Source: an uncultured Anaeroplasmataceae bacterium (GTDB lineage: Bacteria > Bacillota_I > Bacilli_A > Acholeplasmatales > Anaeroplasmataceae). Taken from it: 64,000 nucleotides of DNA. Where the stretch lies: NCBI GenBank assembly GCA_910579215.1, contig CAJTTN010000001.1, positions 248,001 to 312,000 on the forward strand. Direction: 5' to 3'. Below the pieces are notes generated by a model. It made no database searches. It was not told the DNA's origin and saw only the letters and a program-made list of their open reading frames with translations. The position numbers and the translations under genes are program-made. Below, one piece after another: positions 47,573 to 56,533 of the stretch; position 1 is the first letter of the stretch, and each line of letters opens with the position of its first letter.

Positions 47573-48103
47573 CTATTTACTATTTTTAATATAAAGATTC
47601 CATCTAGCAAAAGGAAAATAAGCAAAATTTCCTATGCCTATACCTGCAAATAAGCCTGTAATAGCACGCAAAAAGTTGGTAGATGTATACTCTGTTAATA
47701 ATTGAAATAATCCATCTAACAGGCAAGGTATTATAAATATGATACTAAATAAAACATAAAATATTCTTAATTTGACTCTTTTAAGATAATAACAGAAAAA
47801 TGAAGAAAATATACCAATGATCAAAAAAGTACATCGATAACAAAAAATGAACACAAAGCTACCAATATGTATAGCACGTTCTTCTTTTAAATTACATATA
47901 GGCTTCTTTCCTATGATTGTAAATCTTTGTAAGAGTATAGGTAAATATTTTCCCATAAAATACAATAGGAGTATACAAACTATTAAATTCACAAAAAATC
48001 CTAAAAGATAAATTATTCTTTTTTTTCCTTGTAGTAGCTGAATTAAACCAAAAAAAGGAATAAAAAAGCTCAAATATGCTTCATCAAATTTATTTTTATG
48101 CAT
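47573..48103 (-). CDS. small polytopic membrane protein, unknown
   Basis: A 176-residue protein with four membrane spans and short charged loops. No recognisable motif. It starts one base after the zinc-ribbon membrane protein gene, so the two form an operon; the SFFIPFFGLIQLLQGKKR stretch resembles FFFPIIGFILFLVWKNDK of that neighbour, suggesting related membrane modules. Confidence 0.6.
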   Translation of the reverse strand: MHKNKFDEAYLSFFIPFFGLIQLLQGKKRIIYLLGFFVNLIVCILLLYFMGKYLPILLQRFTIIGKKPICNLKEERAIHIGSFVFIFCYRCTFLIIGIFSSFFCYYLKRVKLRIFYVLFSIIFIIPCLLDGLFQLLTEYTSTNFLRAITGLFAGIGIGNFAYFPFARWNLYIKNSK

Positions 48104-48104
48104 A

Positions 48105-48554
48105 CTAGAAATATTTTAACATCTGCTGATTATTTTCTACATCCTTTATAATTTGATCCCAATCCATAGATGCACAACAGCAAATAATTGGCACAATAAT
48201 AACAATCCATAGAATAAAGCCAATCAATGCTCCAATTCCTACCTGCTTAGCAGATACTGGTTTATCATTTTTCCAAACTAAAAAGAGAATAAAGCCAATA
48301 ATCGGAAAGAAAAATCCTAAAAATCCATACCCAATAGAACCCGTATCTTCTGGCTTTTCTGGCTTATAATTTTCGAAAGTAGGCTCCATAGCATATCTAT
48401 TTTTGTCATAGATATTATCCTTAGAAAATAATTCTTCCTCTTCTATTTTAATTTTTTCTTCCTTAACTTCTACAAGCTCCTCTACCTCTTTACCACAGCT
48501 TGGACATTTTTTGTCCTCATCTGAAAGCTTATTCCCACAAAATCTGCAATACAT
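48105..48554 (-). CDS. zinc-ribbon membrane protein
   Basis: A 149-residue protein. The N-terminal CRFCGNKLSDEDKKCPSCG is a zinc ribbon (four Cys at residues 3, 6, 18, 21), followed by an acidic linker and two membrane spans (residues about 75-92 and 105-128), the second with a CCC cluster. Zinc-ribbon membrane proteins of this kind are common and uncharacterised. Operon with the 176-residue protein. Confidence 0.75.
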   Translation of the reverse strand: MYCRFCGNKLSDEDKKCPSCGKEVEELVEVKEEKIKIEEEELFSKDNIYDKNRYAMEPTFENYKPEKPEDTGSIGYGFLGFFFPIIGFILFLVWKNDKPVSAKQVGIGALIGFILWIVIIVPIICCCASMDWDQIIKDVENNQQMLKYF

Positions 48555-48665
48555 AATTCTACAACTCCTTTATTACATTATACACGAAAATTTATTGTAT
48601 TACAAATGAAAAAATATTAGGCATATTTTGTCAGATTTTAGCATAATCTTTATTGGTGATGCTTT

Positions 48666-48863
48666 ATGACAAATCTTGTTAACTTTATAAAGGATAATTA
48701 TAAAACTATAATAGGAACAATTTTAATATATCAGCTATTTATAACGATATTCTTTTTTTCAGCACAAAATTTAGTAATCTTAGCTGCTATTTCCATACTA
48801 GTAGCAGGATATATCATAGTTTTAAATTTCAAGGATGCTTTTACAGATTTCTTTAAAAAATAA
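48666..48863 (+). CDS. small two-span membrane protein
   Basis: A 65-residue plus-strand frame with a GGTGAT site six bases before ATG and two hydrophobic segments (IIGTILIYQLFITIFFF and LVILAAISILVAGYIIVL) with a basic start and end. It ends at a terminator shared with the convergent gene. I believe it is real because no minus-strand gene overlaps it; function unknown. Confidence 0.6.
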   Translation: MTNLVNFIKDNYKTIIGTILIYQLFITIFFFSAQNLVILAAISILVAGYIIVLNFKDAFTDFFKK

Positions 48864-48883
48864 AAGTAGATTGCTCTACTTTT
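48862..48883. terminator. bidirectional terminator
   Basis: AAAAGTAGA and TCTACTTTT around TTGC, between the small plus-strand gene and the convergent YsxE-like gene. Confidence 0.65.
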
Positions 48884-49751
48884 CTATAAATTCTTTAAAG
48901 GATGCAATAAAGCATCTTATTTTTTTTGTTATTAAAACATAACTGGCTACACTATAAGAATTTAAAATGACATCTAGATTAATATTTAATACCAAGATAT
49001 AGAGGCACATAAAACAAAAATATTTTTGATTAAAACTATCTAATCTCTTAATTTCTTCTAATAACTGAGGAGGATCTAGCTGAAGAAAGCATCGGCAATA
49101 CAACATAGAAATTGGAGCATAATATAAATTAAAGCTTGGTAAAAGCTTTTGTTTATTATAGATTTCTAAATCAATTTTTCTATAGACTAAGCCATAAGGA
49201 ACAATTAGTTTTTGGTCGATTGCTTTAAAAATATCACTTTGTAAATCATACAAATATAGCTTTGCATCTAAAATGATATTGTATTTAGAAAGAATAATCC
49301 AGCTAATATCATTTTTAACTGGATTAGTTTCTATCTCTCTAATTCTCATTTCTAAGTAAGAAAATTTATGATCAAGGACCTTGTAAATGTTATTTAAATT
49401 TAAGAGATGATCTTTTTTTAATGTTATTTCAAAGCCTGACTTTTCATGGATTTCTCTTAAAATCTCTATGATTCTTCCTATTTTAACATTTGCCTCTGTT
49501 AAATTTTCATATTCAAAAAATAACAAATAACCATTTTGTAAATTAATTTCATAAACTGCTTGTTTCAAACGATTGGTAAAACGACATAAGTCATAATAAA
49601 TTGCATATTCCTGCTGGGTTACATATCTGACTAAAAACTCTTCATTTGTTGATGTCTTTATATATTCATAATCCTTATAGCTTTGGCTAGAGGCTATAGA
49701 AAAAGGAAGACTAACCGATGCTAAATATGACTTTGTGAGTTTGTCTATCAT
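48876..49751 (-). CDS. YsxE/CotS-like spore-coat protein (tentative)
   Basis: A protein of about 291 residues without membrane spans. It resembles the degenerate kinase-like CotS/YutH/YsxE group in layout (N-lobe strands EFLVRYVT, then long helices REIHEKSGFE), but the HGDxHxxN catalytic loop is not found. Its place directly after a SpoVID-like gene copies the Bacillus spoVID-ysxE order, which is the main reason for the call. I chose ATG 49751; a TTG seven codons earlier is less likely. Confidence 0.5.
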   Translation of the reverse strand: MIDKLTKSYLASVSLPFSIASSQSYKDYEYIKTSTNEEFLVRYVTQQEYAIYYDLCRFTNRLKQAVYEINLQNGYLLFFEYENLTEANVKIGRIIEILREIHEKSGFEITLKKDHLLNLNNIYKVLDHKFSYLEMRIREIETNPVKNDISWIILSKYNIILDAKLYLYDLQSDIFKAIDQKLIVPYGLVYRKIDLEIYNKQKLLPSFNLYYAPISMLYCRCFLQLDPPQLLEEIKRLDSFNQKYFCFMCLYILVLNINLDVILNSYSVASYVLITKKIRCFIASFKEFIEK

Positions 49752-50379
49752 AGCCTGCAAGAAGCTGTTCAAGCTTTACATTGTATTCTTTAGCCACAGC
49801 CTCTAAATCCTCTTCTTTTTCCACATAAAGGCATTTTAATTTATAATAGCTGCTTTTAGATTCAAAGAAATCTAAAAAGGATTCTACGCTTTCATGAGCT
49901 TTTGTAGTTATAACCTTATCCTCACGAGTTAGATTATCAGCAAGCTTATCCTCATAGTATTCCTTCATATCTTCCTTAATCTGCTCTAATTTTTCCCCTT
50001 TTACCTCTTTAACCGGTTCTTCCTCTACTTCAATATCCTTTTCCTCAATAACCTTAATTTCCTCTGCCTCTTCTACTGGAAGAAAATTGATAACAAGCTC
50101 ATAATTGATATCTAAGCCTTGCCCTTCTACTTGATATACCTCAACTCTACCAACAACTACATCTAATATTTTCAGCATATCTAAATCTAAATCAAACGGA
50201 AAATCCATTGATTTAAAGCATTCCATTCCTTCAATGTCTAAATAGGATAGATTCATTTCAAGAATTCCTGTTGCCTTTGAATCCTTTATTGTAAGGCCTT
50301 TAATCTTTTCTAAATGATTTTTAATATTAGAGATGCCTTCTAACTGACAAAAATTATGTTTTTCAATATTAAATTGCAT
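49711..50379 (-). CDS. SpoVID-like spore morphogenesis protein with LysM domain
   Basis: A 222-residue protein. The N-terminal half (DIEGMECFKSMDFPFDLDLDML, then VVGRVEVYQVEGQGLDINYELVI) has the beta-rich pattern of the SpoVID N-terminal domain; an acidic linker (residues 105-150, many Glu and Lys) leads to a C-terminal LysM motif (residues about 177-222). Bacillus SpoVID is over 500 residues, so the linker here is strongly shortened. SpoVID guides coat encasement of the forespore. Overlaps the YsxE-like gene by 41 bases. Confidence 0.65.
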   Translation of the reverse strand: MQFNIEKHNFCQLEGISNIKNHLEKIKGLTIKDSKATGILEMNLSYLDIEGMECFKSMDFPFDLDLDMLKILDVVVGRVEVYQVEGQGLDINYELVINFLPVEEAEEIKVIEEKDIEVEEEPVKEVKGEKLEQIKEDMKEYYEDKLADNLTREDKVITTKAHESVESFLDFFESKSSYYKLKCLYVEKEEDLEAVAKEYNVKLEQLLAGYDRQTHKVIFSIG

Positions 50380-50420
50380 AGTATCACCATTAGGATTATA
50401 TTCAAAAGTTTAAGAAAAAA

Positions 50421-50443
50421 GAACCAGAAATCTCATCTGGTTC
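50421..50443 (-). terminator. intrinsic terminator after ABC pair 4
   Basis: GAACCAGA and TCTGGTTC with a seven-base loop, followed on the minus strand by TTTTTTC. Confidence 0.75.
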
Positions 50444-50459
50444 CCATATTTTAATTCCT

Positions 50460-52280
50460 CTATTCTAACTCTAGTTTTCCCGTATAGAGATTATAATATA
50501 TTCCCTTCAAAGTTAACAATTCTTGATGAGTTCCTCGCTCTACAATTCTTCCTTTATCTAAAACCATAATGGCATCGGAATTTCTAACTGTAGAAAGTCG
50601 ATGCGCAATAACAAATACGGTTCTTCCTTGCATAAGTTTATCCATTCCCTCTTGAACAAGTCTTTCCGTTCTTGTATCAATAGAGGAGGTTGCCTCATCT
50701 AAAATAAGAACTGGAGCATTTGCAACTGCAGCTCTTGCTATACTGATTAGCTGCCTTTGTCCTTGACTTAAATTTCCTCCATCTGCAGTAACCATCGTGT
50801 CATATCCATTCGGTAGTTTTTTTATAAAATGATGTGCATTAGCAAGCTTAGCTGCATAAATCACCTCATCATCAGATGCACTCAATCTCCCATATCTAAT
50901 ATTTTCACGTATTGTTCCTGAAAACAAATTTGTATCCTGTAAAACAACAGCTAAAGAATGTCTTAAGTCCTCCTTTTTAATGCTAGAAATATTGATTCCA
51001 TCGTAGGTGATTTCTCCACCCTCTATTTCATAAAATCTATTGATAAGATTTGTTATTGTTGTTTTACCAGCGCCTGTTGCACCTACAAACGCAATCTTTT
51101 GTCCTGGCTTCGCGTAAAGACTCAAATCTGTTAAAATCCTCTTCCCATCTATATAAGAGAAATCAACGTGAGAAAAACGAACATCTCCCATTAAAGGAAC
51201 AAACGTACCTTGAGCATCCTTCCATGCCCAGGACTTTTCATCCTTCTGAACTAATTCTATCTGTCCTTGATCTACTTCTGGCTTCTCATCCATGAGTTTA
51301 AATAATCGCTCTGCCCCTGCCAAACCATTCAAAAGTAAATTAGATTGCATAGTAAATTGGTTAATAGGCATAGCAGCCTGTCTTACAAATACTAAATAAG
51401 AGGCAATTCCACCCAAGGAAAAGCTCACAATAGGAATATAATCTAAGGCAATAAGACCACCTAAAATAGCAACTATTGCATAATTCATATAGGATATAGA
51501 CACAACCATTGGAATCATGGACATGGAATATTTTAATGCTTGAAAGCCAGCTTGTCTTAAATTTTGATTTTCTTGATCAAATCTTGCAATATTTGCTTCT
51601 TCATGATTAAACACCTGCACTACCTTTTGTCCAGATAGCATTTCTTCTACAAAGCCATTTACTCCAGCCATAACCTTTTGCTGCTTACCAAAATATTTCT
51701 TACTTCGCTTAGAAGCATAAACGATATAGCTAGCCATAAAGGCATAAAAAATGACACATATTATAGATAAAAACCAATTTAAAACGAAAAGTAGAATAAC
51801 GAGACCTATCAATTGAATCATATTAGAAATAAGCATAGCAAACGCATTATTCATAGCCTCGCTAAATGTGTCAATATCGTTAACATAGTTACTCATAATT
51901 TCACCATGCGTTCTTTGATCAAAGAAGGATAAGGGAAGCTTTTCCATCTGCTTAAAAATATCCCTTCTCATTTCAAATATTATTTTTTGAGCAAGACGGA
52001 CCATAATTTGTGTGTAGCCTAAAGTAGATACTACACCAATAGAATAAATTCCAATTTCTATAGCTACGGCTTCCCATAAACGAGAAAAGGCAGGATCCTT
52101 AGTATAAGTATCAATGATTGGTTTAAACATATAGGTTCCTAATAGGTTTGCACTAGCAGATAAGGTTACTAAGATTGCCACTAAAAAAATCAAAAACTTA
52201 TGCTTTCCCATATAAAGTAGCAATCTTTTAATCGTATTTCTTAAATCCTTTGGTCGTTTTACAGAAACTACTGGTGGCAT
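50460..52280 (-). CDS. ABC exporter half-transporter, canonical-ATPase partner (pair 4)
   Basis: A 606-residue exporter with Walker A GATGAGKT, Q-loop LQDTN, signature LSQGQRQ, Walker B ILDEAT, switch IAHRLST. Like pair 3 it carries a membrane-ATPase linker insert (KSWAWKDAQGTFVPL). I chose ATG 52280 after GGAGG; a TTG two codons earlier is less likely. Overlaps the partner's 3' end by 13 bases. Confidence 0.9.
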   Translation of the reverse strand: MPPVVSVKRPKDLRNTIKRLLLYMGKHKFLIFLVAILVTLSASANLLGTYMFKPIIDTYTKDPAFSRLWEAVAIEIGIYSIGVVSTLGYTQIMVRLAQKIIFEMRRDIFKQMEKLPLSFFDQRTHGEIMSNYVNDIDTFSEAMNNAFAMLISNMIQLIGLVILLFVLNWFLSIICVIFYAFMASYIVYASKRSKKYFGKQQKVMAGVNGFVEEMLSGQKVVQVFNHEEANIARFDQENQNLRQAGFQALKYSMSMIPMVVSISYMNYAIVAILGGLIALDYIPIVSFSLGGIASYLVFVRQAAMPINQFTMQSNLLLNGLAGAERLFKLMDEKPEVDQGQIELVQKDEKSWAWKDAQGTFVPLMGDVRFSHVDFSYIDGKRILTDLSLYAKPGQKIAFVGATGAGKTTITNLINRFYEIEGGEITYDGINISSIKKEDLRHSLAVVLQDTNLFSGTIRENIRYGRLSASDDEVIYAAKLANAHHFIKKLPNGYDTMVTADGGNLSQGQRQLISIARAAVANAPVLILDEATSSIDTRTERLVQEGMDKLMQGRTVFVIAHRLSTVRNSDAIMVLDKGRIVERGTHQELLTLKGIYYNLYTGKLELE

Positions 52281-54007
52281 TGACAAGCACCTCCCAACTG
52301 TTGCTGATATAGCTCTTTATAAATTTCAGATTGCTGTAGTAGCTCATTATGAGTTCCTATATCCACAATTTTTCCACTATCTAAAATTATAATTCTATCT
52401 GCTTCCATAACAGAGGTAATTCGTTGACCAATGATAATGCTTGTAACATTCTTTAAGCTCCGAATTCCCTTAAGAATTTGTCGCTCCGTTTCCATATCAC
52501 AGGCAGAGGTAGAATCATCAAATATGATAACCTTTGGCCTCTTTAAAAGTGCTCGTGCAATACATAATCTTTGTTTTTGTCCTCCCGAAACATTTACTCC
52601 TCCTTGACCAAGATCATATTCTAAGCCATTAGGAAGTCTTTGGATAAATTCTTCTGCACAAGCAATTTTACAAGCCTCTATTACTTCCTCCATAGTAGCA
52701 GATGCATTTCCCCATAAAAGATTTTCTTTGATTGTACCACTAAATAAAACATTGTTTTGTAATACGATAGCAATGCTATCTCTTAAAGCCTTTAAATCAT
52801 AAGCCTTAACATCCTGCCCATGAATCAATACTTTCCCCTCAGTAACATCATATAATCTTAAAATTAAGGAAACTAAGGTTGATTTTGATGAACCAGTTCC
52901 ACCCAATATACCTATACTTTCTCCTGAATGGATTTGTAAGTTAATATTATCTAATACATATTCTTCACTAGATTCCTTATACTTAAAATATACATTTTGA
53001 AATTCTATTGTTCCAGATTCAATAATCTTTAGTCCAGAAGCTAAAGAGGTTATGGTTGGCTCTTCTGTCAATACCTCCTTAAGACGTCTTGAAGAAGCAA
53101 AGGAACGATTGATTAATAGAAAAACATTAGAAATCATCATCAAGGAATTTACAACCTGCAAAATATAAGAAAGCAAAGCAGAAAGACTTCCTACTTTTAA
53201 ATCATTGCTATGAACTAACACAGATCCAAAGCCTAAAATCATTACGGTTACCGCATACATAACAAGCTGAAACGATGGCTGATTTAGTTGAGCAAATTTA
53301 AAGGTATTCTTTGTAGTAGACATAACCTTAGTATTTGCAGACTGAAATTTTTCCATCTCATGTTCTTCTCTCACATAGGATTTTACAGTTCGTATGGCTT
53401 GTACATTTTCTCTTACGACTTGATTTAGCTCATCAATATTTCCTTGAAGAAGACTATATTTAGGAGCTGTTTTGCGAATGATTAAAAATAGTATGAGTGC
53501 TAATATGGGAACAAAGGCAATAAAAATCCAAGCTATCTTAGGAGCCATAGCAAAGGAAAGTCCTATTCCCATAAATAACATTAAAGGTGATCTACATAGA
53601 GGACGAATTCCTCCAACCAAAGTATTTTGCATGATAGTGACATCATTTGTAATTCTTGTCACTAGAGAGGAGGTAGGAAAATGATCTAGATTAGAAAAGG
53701 AGTAGCCTTGAATCTTTTGAAATAAATCTTTACGTAAGGCATAAGAAAAATTAGTCACTAATCTAGCATTATATTTCGCATAGAAATGTCCAGTCACTAA
53801 AGATATTAAAGCACATCCTATAATTAATCCACCTGAAATTAAAATTTGGTTCATGTTCTCATTATGAATTCCTTCATCTATGATATCCTTCATTAAAAAA
53901 GGAATAATAAGCTCAAATATTGTTTCAATAATAATTAGACTAATAGCTAGAATCAAATCTTTTTTAAAATACTTTAGGTAGCCTAAAATGTATTTCAAAT
54001 CTCTCAT
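52268..54007 (-). CDS. ABC exporter half-transporter, degenerate-ATPase partner (pair 4)
   Basis: A 579-residue exporter: Walker A GGTGSSKS, signature VSGGQKQ, Walker B IFDDS (no catalytic Glu), switch His replaced by Gln (GQRITS). I chose ATG 54007 (MRDLKYIL), with GGAG seven bases upstream; an upstream frame to 54055 has no site. No MarR gene accompanies it. Closest to pair 3 by motif details, so probably a paralogous duplication. Confidence 0.9.
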   Translation of the reverse strand: MRDLKYILGYLKYFKKDLILAISLIIIETIFELIIPFLMKDIIDEGIHNENMNQILISGGLIIGCALISLVTGHFYAKYNARLVTNFSYALRKDLFQKIQGYSFSNLDHFPTSSLVTRITNDVTIMQNTLVGGIRPLCRSPLMLFMGIGLSFAMAPKIAWIFIAFVPILALILFLIIRKTAPKYSLLQGNIDELNQVVRENVQAIRTVKSYVREEHEMEKFQSANTKVMSTTKNTFKFAQLNQPSFQLVMYAVTVMILGFGSVLVHSNDLKVGSLSALLSYILQVVNSLMMISNVFLLINRSFASSRRLKEVLTEEPTITSLASGLKIIESGTIEFQNVYFKYKESSEEYVLDNINLQIHSGESIGILGGTGSSKSTLVSLILRLYDVTEGKVLIHGQDVKAYDLKALRDSIAIVLQNNVLFSGTIKENLLWGNASATMEEVIEACKIACAEEFIQRLPNGLEYDLGQGGVNVSGGQKQRLCIARALLKRPKVIIFDDSTSACDMETERQILKGIRSLKNVTSIIIGQRITSVMEADRIIILDSGKIVDIGTHNELLQQSEIYKELYQQQLGGACQCHQ

Positions 54008-54138
54008 CATCTCACTCCATTCTTCTTTGATTATATCATAAAAGTGGGAAAGCAACTAGAAACAATTTTTATTTTTATATTTAAAAAATTAAAATTTACA
54101 AAAGTAAAATATAGATTAAGCTTCAAACAAATAATAAA

Positions 54139-54168
54139 AAGCTCGCTAATTTCTTTAGTAGCAAGCTT
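54139..54168 (-). terminator. intrinsic terminator after the polyamine operon
   Basis: AAGCTTGCT and AGCGAGCTT (one mismatch) with a loop, then TTTTTATTATT on the minus strand. Confidence 0.65.
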
Positions 54169-54198
54169 AAGTATTTGATTAAAATCTAAGATTTTCCT

Positions 54199-55008
54199 TT
54201 ATCTTTTTTTTAAGTTTTTTTGCCAACGCATAGAAATCTGCAAGGATTCCTTAGATACCGTTGATTTTACTTTGTAGATATGCTTCGTTCCTCTAGACGT
54301 AAGCTCATTGGAGATAACCTCACCTAAGGGCGCATATAGCTCACTAACCTTAGAGTAATCAAAAGGGGCACAAGAAAATATATCTGCATATATCCGTTTA
54401 GATTTATAGCTATAGTGCAAAGCAATATGGGATTGTGCTATCACAATAATAGCAGATAAATATTTAGGCTTTTTAGGAGTAGATTTCAAGACATATGGTC
54501 TTGTTATAGGATCCATATTAATCTTAAATACAAGCTGTTCTAAAAAATCAAATAATTTTTCCATATTAGGCTCTTGATGAGATTGTATTTCTGTCATTAG
54601 ATGTGGTCCAAAATCACAGGTTGAATCATAAGGAAGCATTTCAAAGCCCTTTACGCTTCTATCCTTCATATTGAAGATTGATTTTTCATCCTGATATGGC
54701 AATTCCTTTAAAAGAAAATCCTTGGCAATTTGTTCATCATAATCTAAATCAGCTAAAATATCTACAAAATAGCATTCTCTAATAGGGAAAGTGTGAATGG
54801 TGATATGTCCTCCCTCAAGTAAGATAAAAGCTGAAATTCCAATATCTTCTTTTACCTTTCCGTAGTAGTATGGGATTAATTGTGGGGGACAAATTGGATT
54901 TAGCTTAAGGACATAAACCAATTTATTTAATAAATCATTAATATGCTTGATATCATTTAATTGATTTTGATTTGCGCCATAGCAATCTAGCATTGTGTGT
55001 TTTTTCAT
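54199..55008 (-). CDS. internally duplicated S-adenosylmethionine decarboxylase-like protein
   Basis: A 269-residue protein made of two AdoMetDC-like halves (about 1-130 and 130-269). The second half keeps the pyruvoyl-forming serine and partners: AQSHIALH (Ser193, His198) and Cys213 exactly 20 residues after the serine, as in the canonical Ser63-His68-Cys83 spacing. The first half reads EGGHITIH: Gly67 replaces Ser and Asp87 replaces Cys, so only one half can self-process. Some AdoMetDC paralogues are arginine or ornithine decarboxylases; overlap by four bases with agmatinase favours arginine decarboxylase. The activity is an inference. Confidence 0.7.
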   Translation of the reverse strand: MKKHTMLDCYGANQNQLNDIKHINDLLNKLVYVLKLNPICPPQLIPYYYGKVKEDIGISAFILLEGGHITIHTFPIRECYFVDILADLDYDEQIAKDFLLKELPYQDEKSIFNMKDRSVKGFEMLPYDSTCDFGPHLMTEIQSHQEPNMEKLFDFLEQLVFKINMDPITRPYVLKSTPKKPKYLSAIIVIAQSHIALHYSYKSKRIYADIFSCAPFDYSKVSELYAPLGEVISNELTSRGTKHIYKVKSTVSKESLQISMRWQKNLKKR

Positions 55009-55907
55009 TCTTCTTTTCTCCTTACTTTAAGAATATTAAATATTTCATAAAGTGTCTTTAAGCCTAACCAAGAGGTTATATCATTACAATCTAATGGTGG
55101 GGCAATCTCCACTAAATCCATTGCTTGAACATCCACTTCCTTAAAAATTGATAGAATAATATTTAAAACATCTAAGCTCTTTAATCCAAAGGGCTCAGGA
55201 GTTCCAGTTCCTGGAGCATAGCATGGATCATTGGCATCAATATCATAGGAAAGATATACCCAGTAGTCCTCTTGAAATTTTTCTTTTATTCGTTGAACAA
55301 CTTTAGAAATTCCCTTTTCTTGAATATAAGAGGAACTATAAACCTCTAGTTCTGGATGCTTTTCAAAATATTGAATCTCCTGAAGTTCAAATCCTCGCAT
55401 ACCTATAAGCAAAATATCTTTCATATCATAGCCATAATCTATAGCTCTTTTAATAGGACACGCATGAGAATAAGGACTATCCTCATAAATATCACATATA
55501 TCAGGATGGGCATCTATATGGATGATTGCAGCCTTTTTATTATGCTTTTTTGCAAAGCTCAAAAACGCTCTTTGTAAAGGAATTGCAACCGAATGATCTC
55601 CCCCTATAAATAAATTTAATTTGTTAGGACATAGCATAGCAAAAGCTTGTTCTTCTATTACTTTAAAATAAGCTTCACACCCCTCACCACGATAAAGAAT
55701 ATCTCCCATATCATAGACTTTACAATCTGAAATATCTATACCATCCCTTGTCAAAGGAGGAAGATGTAAGGATAATTCTCTTAAGCGCTCTGGAGCTTTA
55801 GATGCTCCCTTTCCCACGGATGCATTATTATCGTAAGGGATTCCTGTTAGAATCACTTTGCTTTCCTCTTTAACATCCGTTAAAATTCCACGAAAGCCTT
55901 CCTTCAT
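55005..55907 (-). CDS. speB: agmatinase/arginase-family ureohydrolase
   Basis: A 300-residue ureohydrolase with all manganese ligands: GGDHS (His105), DAHPD (Asp132, His134, Asp136) and SYDIDANDP (Asp222, Asp224), followed by APGTGTPEPFG, the agmatinase-type signature. It would convert agmatine to putrescine and urea. The substrate loop reads YSHAC rather than YSHG, so another guanidino substrate is possible. Operon with the AdoMetDC-like gene. Confidence 0.88.
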   Translation of the reverse strand: MKEGFRGILTDVKEESKVILTGIPYDNNASVGKGASKAPERLRELSLHLPPLTRDGIDISDCKVYDMGDILYRGEGCEAYFKVIEEQAFAMLCPNKLNLFIGGDHSVAIPLQRAFLSFAKKHNKKAAIIHIDAHPDICDIYEDSPYSHACPIKRAIDYGYDMKDILLIGMRGFELQEIQYFEKHPELEVYSSSYIQEKGISKVVQRIKEKFQEDYWVYLSYDIDANDPCYAPGTGTPEPFGLKSLDVLNIILSIFKEVDVQAMDLVEIAPPLDCNDITSWLGLKTLYEIFNILKVRRKEE

Positions 55908-55975
55908 AGCTCTTCACCTCTAATTTTTAATTATACATTCTTATATAATTCTTTACAATATTTATCCTAATTTTT

Positions 55976-56533
55976 TTATAATTTACTTCTACTTACTAAT
56001 TTTTTATAAACATGCTCTACCATCCAAATTTCTTTTGGAGCCTTTAAAGCTTCTTCCATAGTAAACCACTTCACACCCTTATTTTCATCAGGCTTTATAA
56101 AAAGTTCATCTCGCTCATCAGCTTCTATAAGATAGGTAATATTAAAATGTAAATGACAAGGAACATAAATCCCCTTACGAACATGTCCATTTACAGTTAA
56201 CGTTTCTAGACTGAAAATATCTTTACTTATGAGTTTCGCATGCTGAACACCCGTTTCCTCCTGTAATTCGCGCATAGCAACCTCTATTAGATTTTCTTCT
56301 TGATCTGCATGACCTCCAACCCATGACCAAGAATCATAAATATTATGATAAATCATCAAAACCTTTGTTCGCTCGTGATTCACTACCCATGCAGAAGCAG
56401 AAAAGTGTCCAATTCTATTTTCTCTATCTAAAAAATCATGATGCTTGGTCATGAATTCTAGCATGATTTGCTTATCCATTTCTTCTTGTTCATTGATAGG
56501 TATATACCTTTTTATTTCTTCTATTAAATTCAT
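55976..56533 (-). CDS. NUDIX hydrolase
   Basis: A 185-residue protein. The Nudix box GGHADQEENLIEVAMRELQEETGV (residues about 93-116) matches GX5EX7REUXEEXG. An N-terminal extension of about 45 residues (EEIKRYIPINEQEEMDKQIM) precedes the domain, as in NUDIX relatives annotated as ADP-ribose or nucleoside diphosphate hydrolases. Substrate unknown. Confidence 0.9.
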   Translation of the reverse strand: MNLIEEIKRYIPINEQEEMDKQIMLEFMTKHHDFLDRENRIGHFSASAWVVNHERTKVLMIYHNIYDSWSWVGGHADQEENLIEVAMRELQEETGVQHAKLISKDIFSLETLTVNGHVRKGIYVPCHLHFNITYLIEADERDELFIKPDENKGVKWFTMEEALKAPKEIWMVEHVYKKLVSRSKL

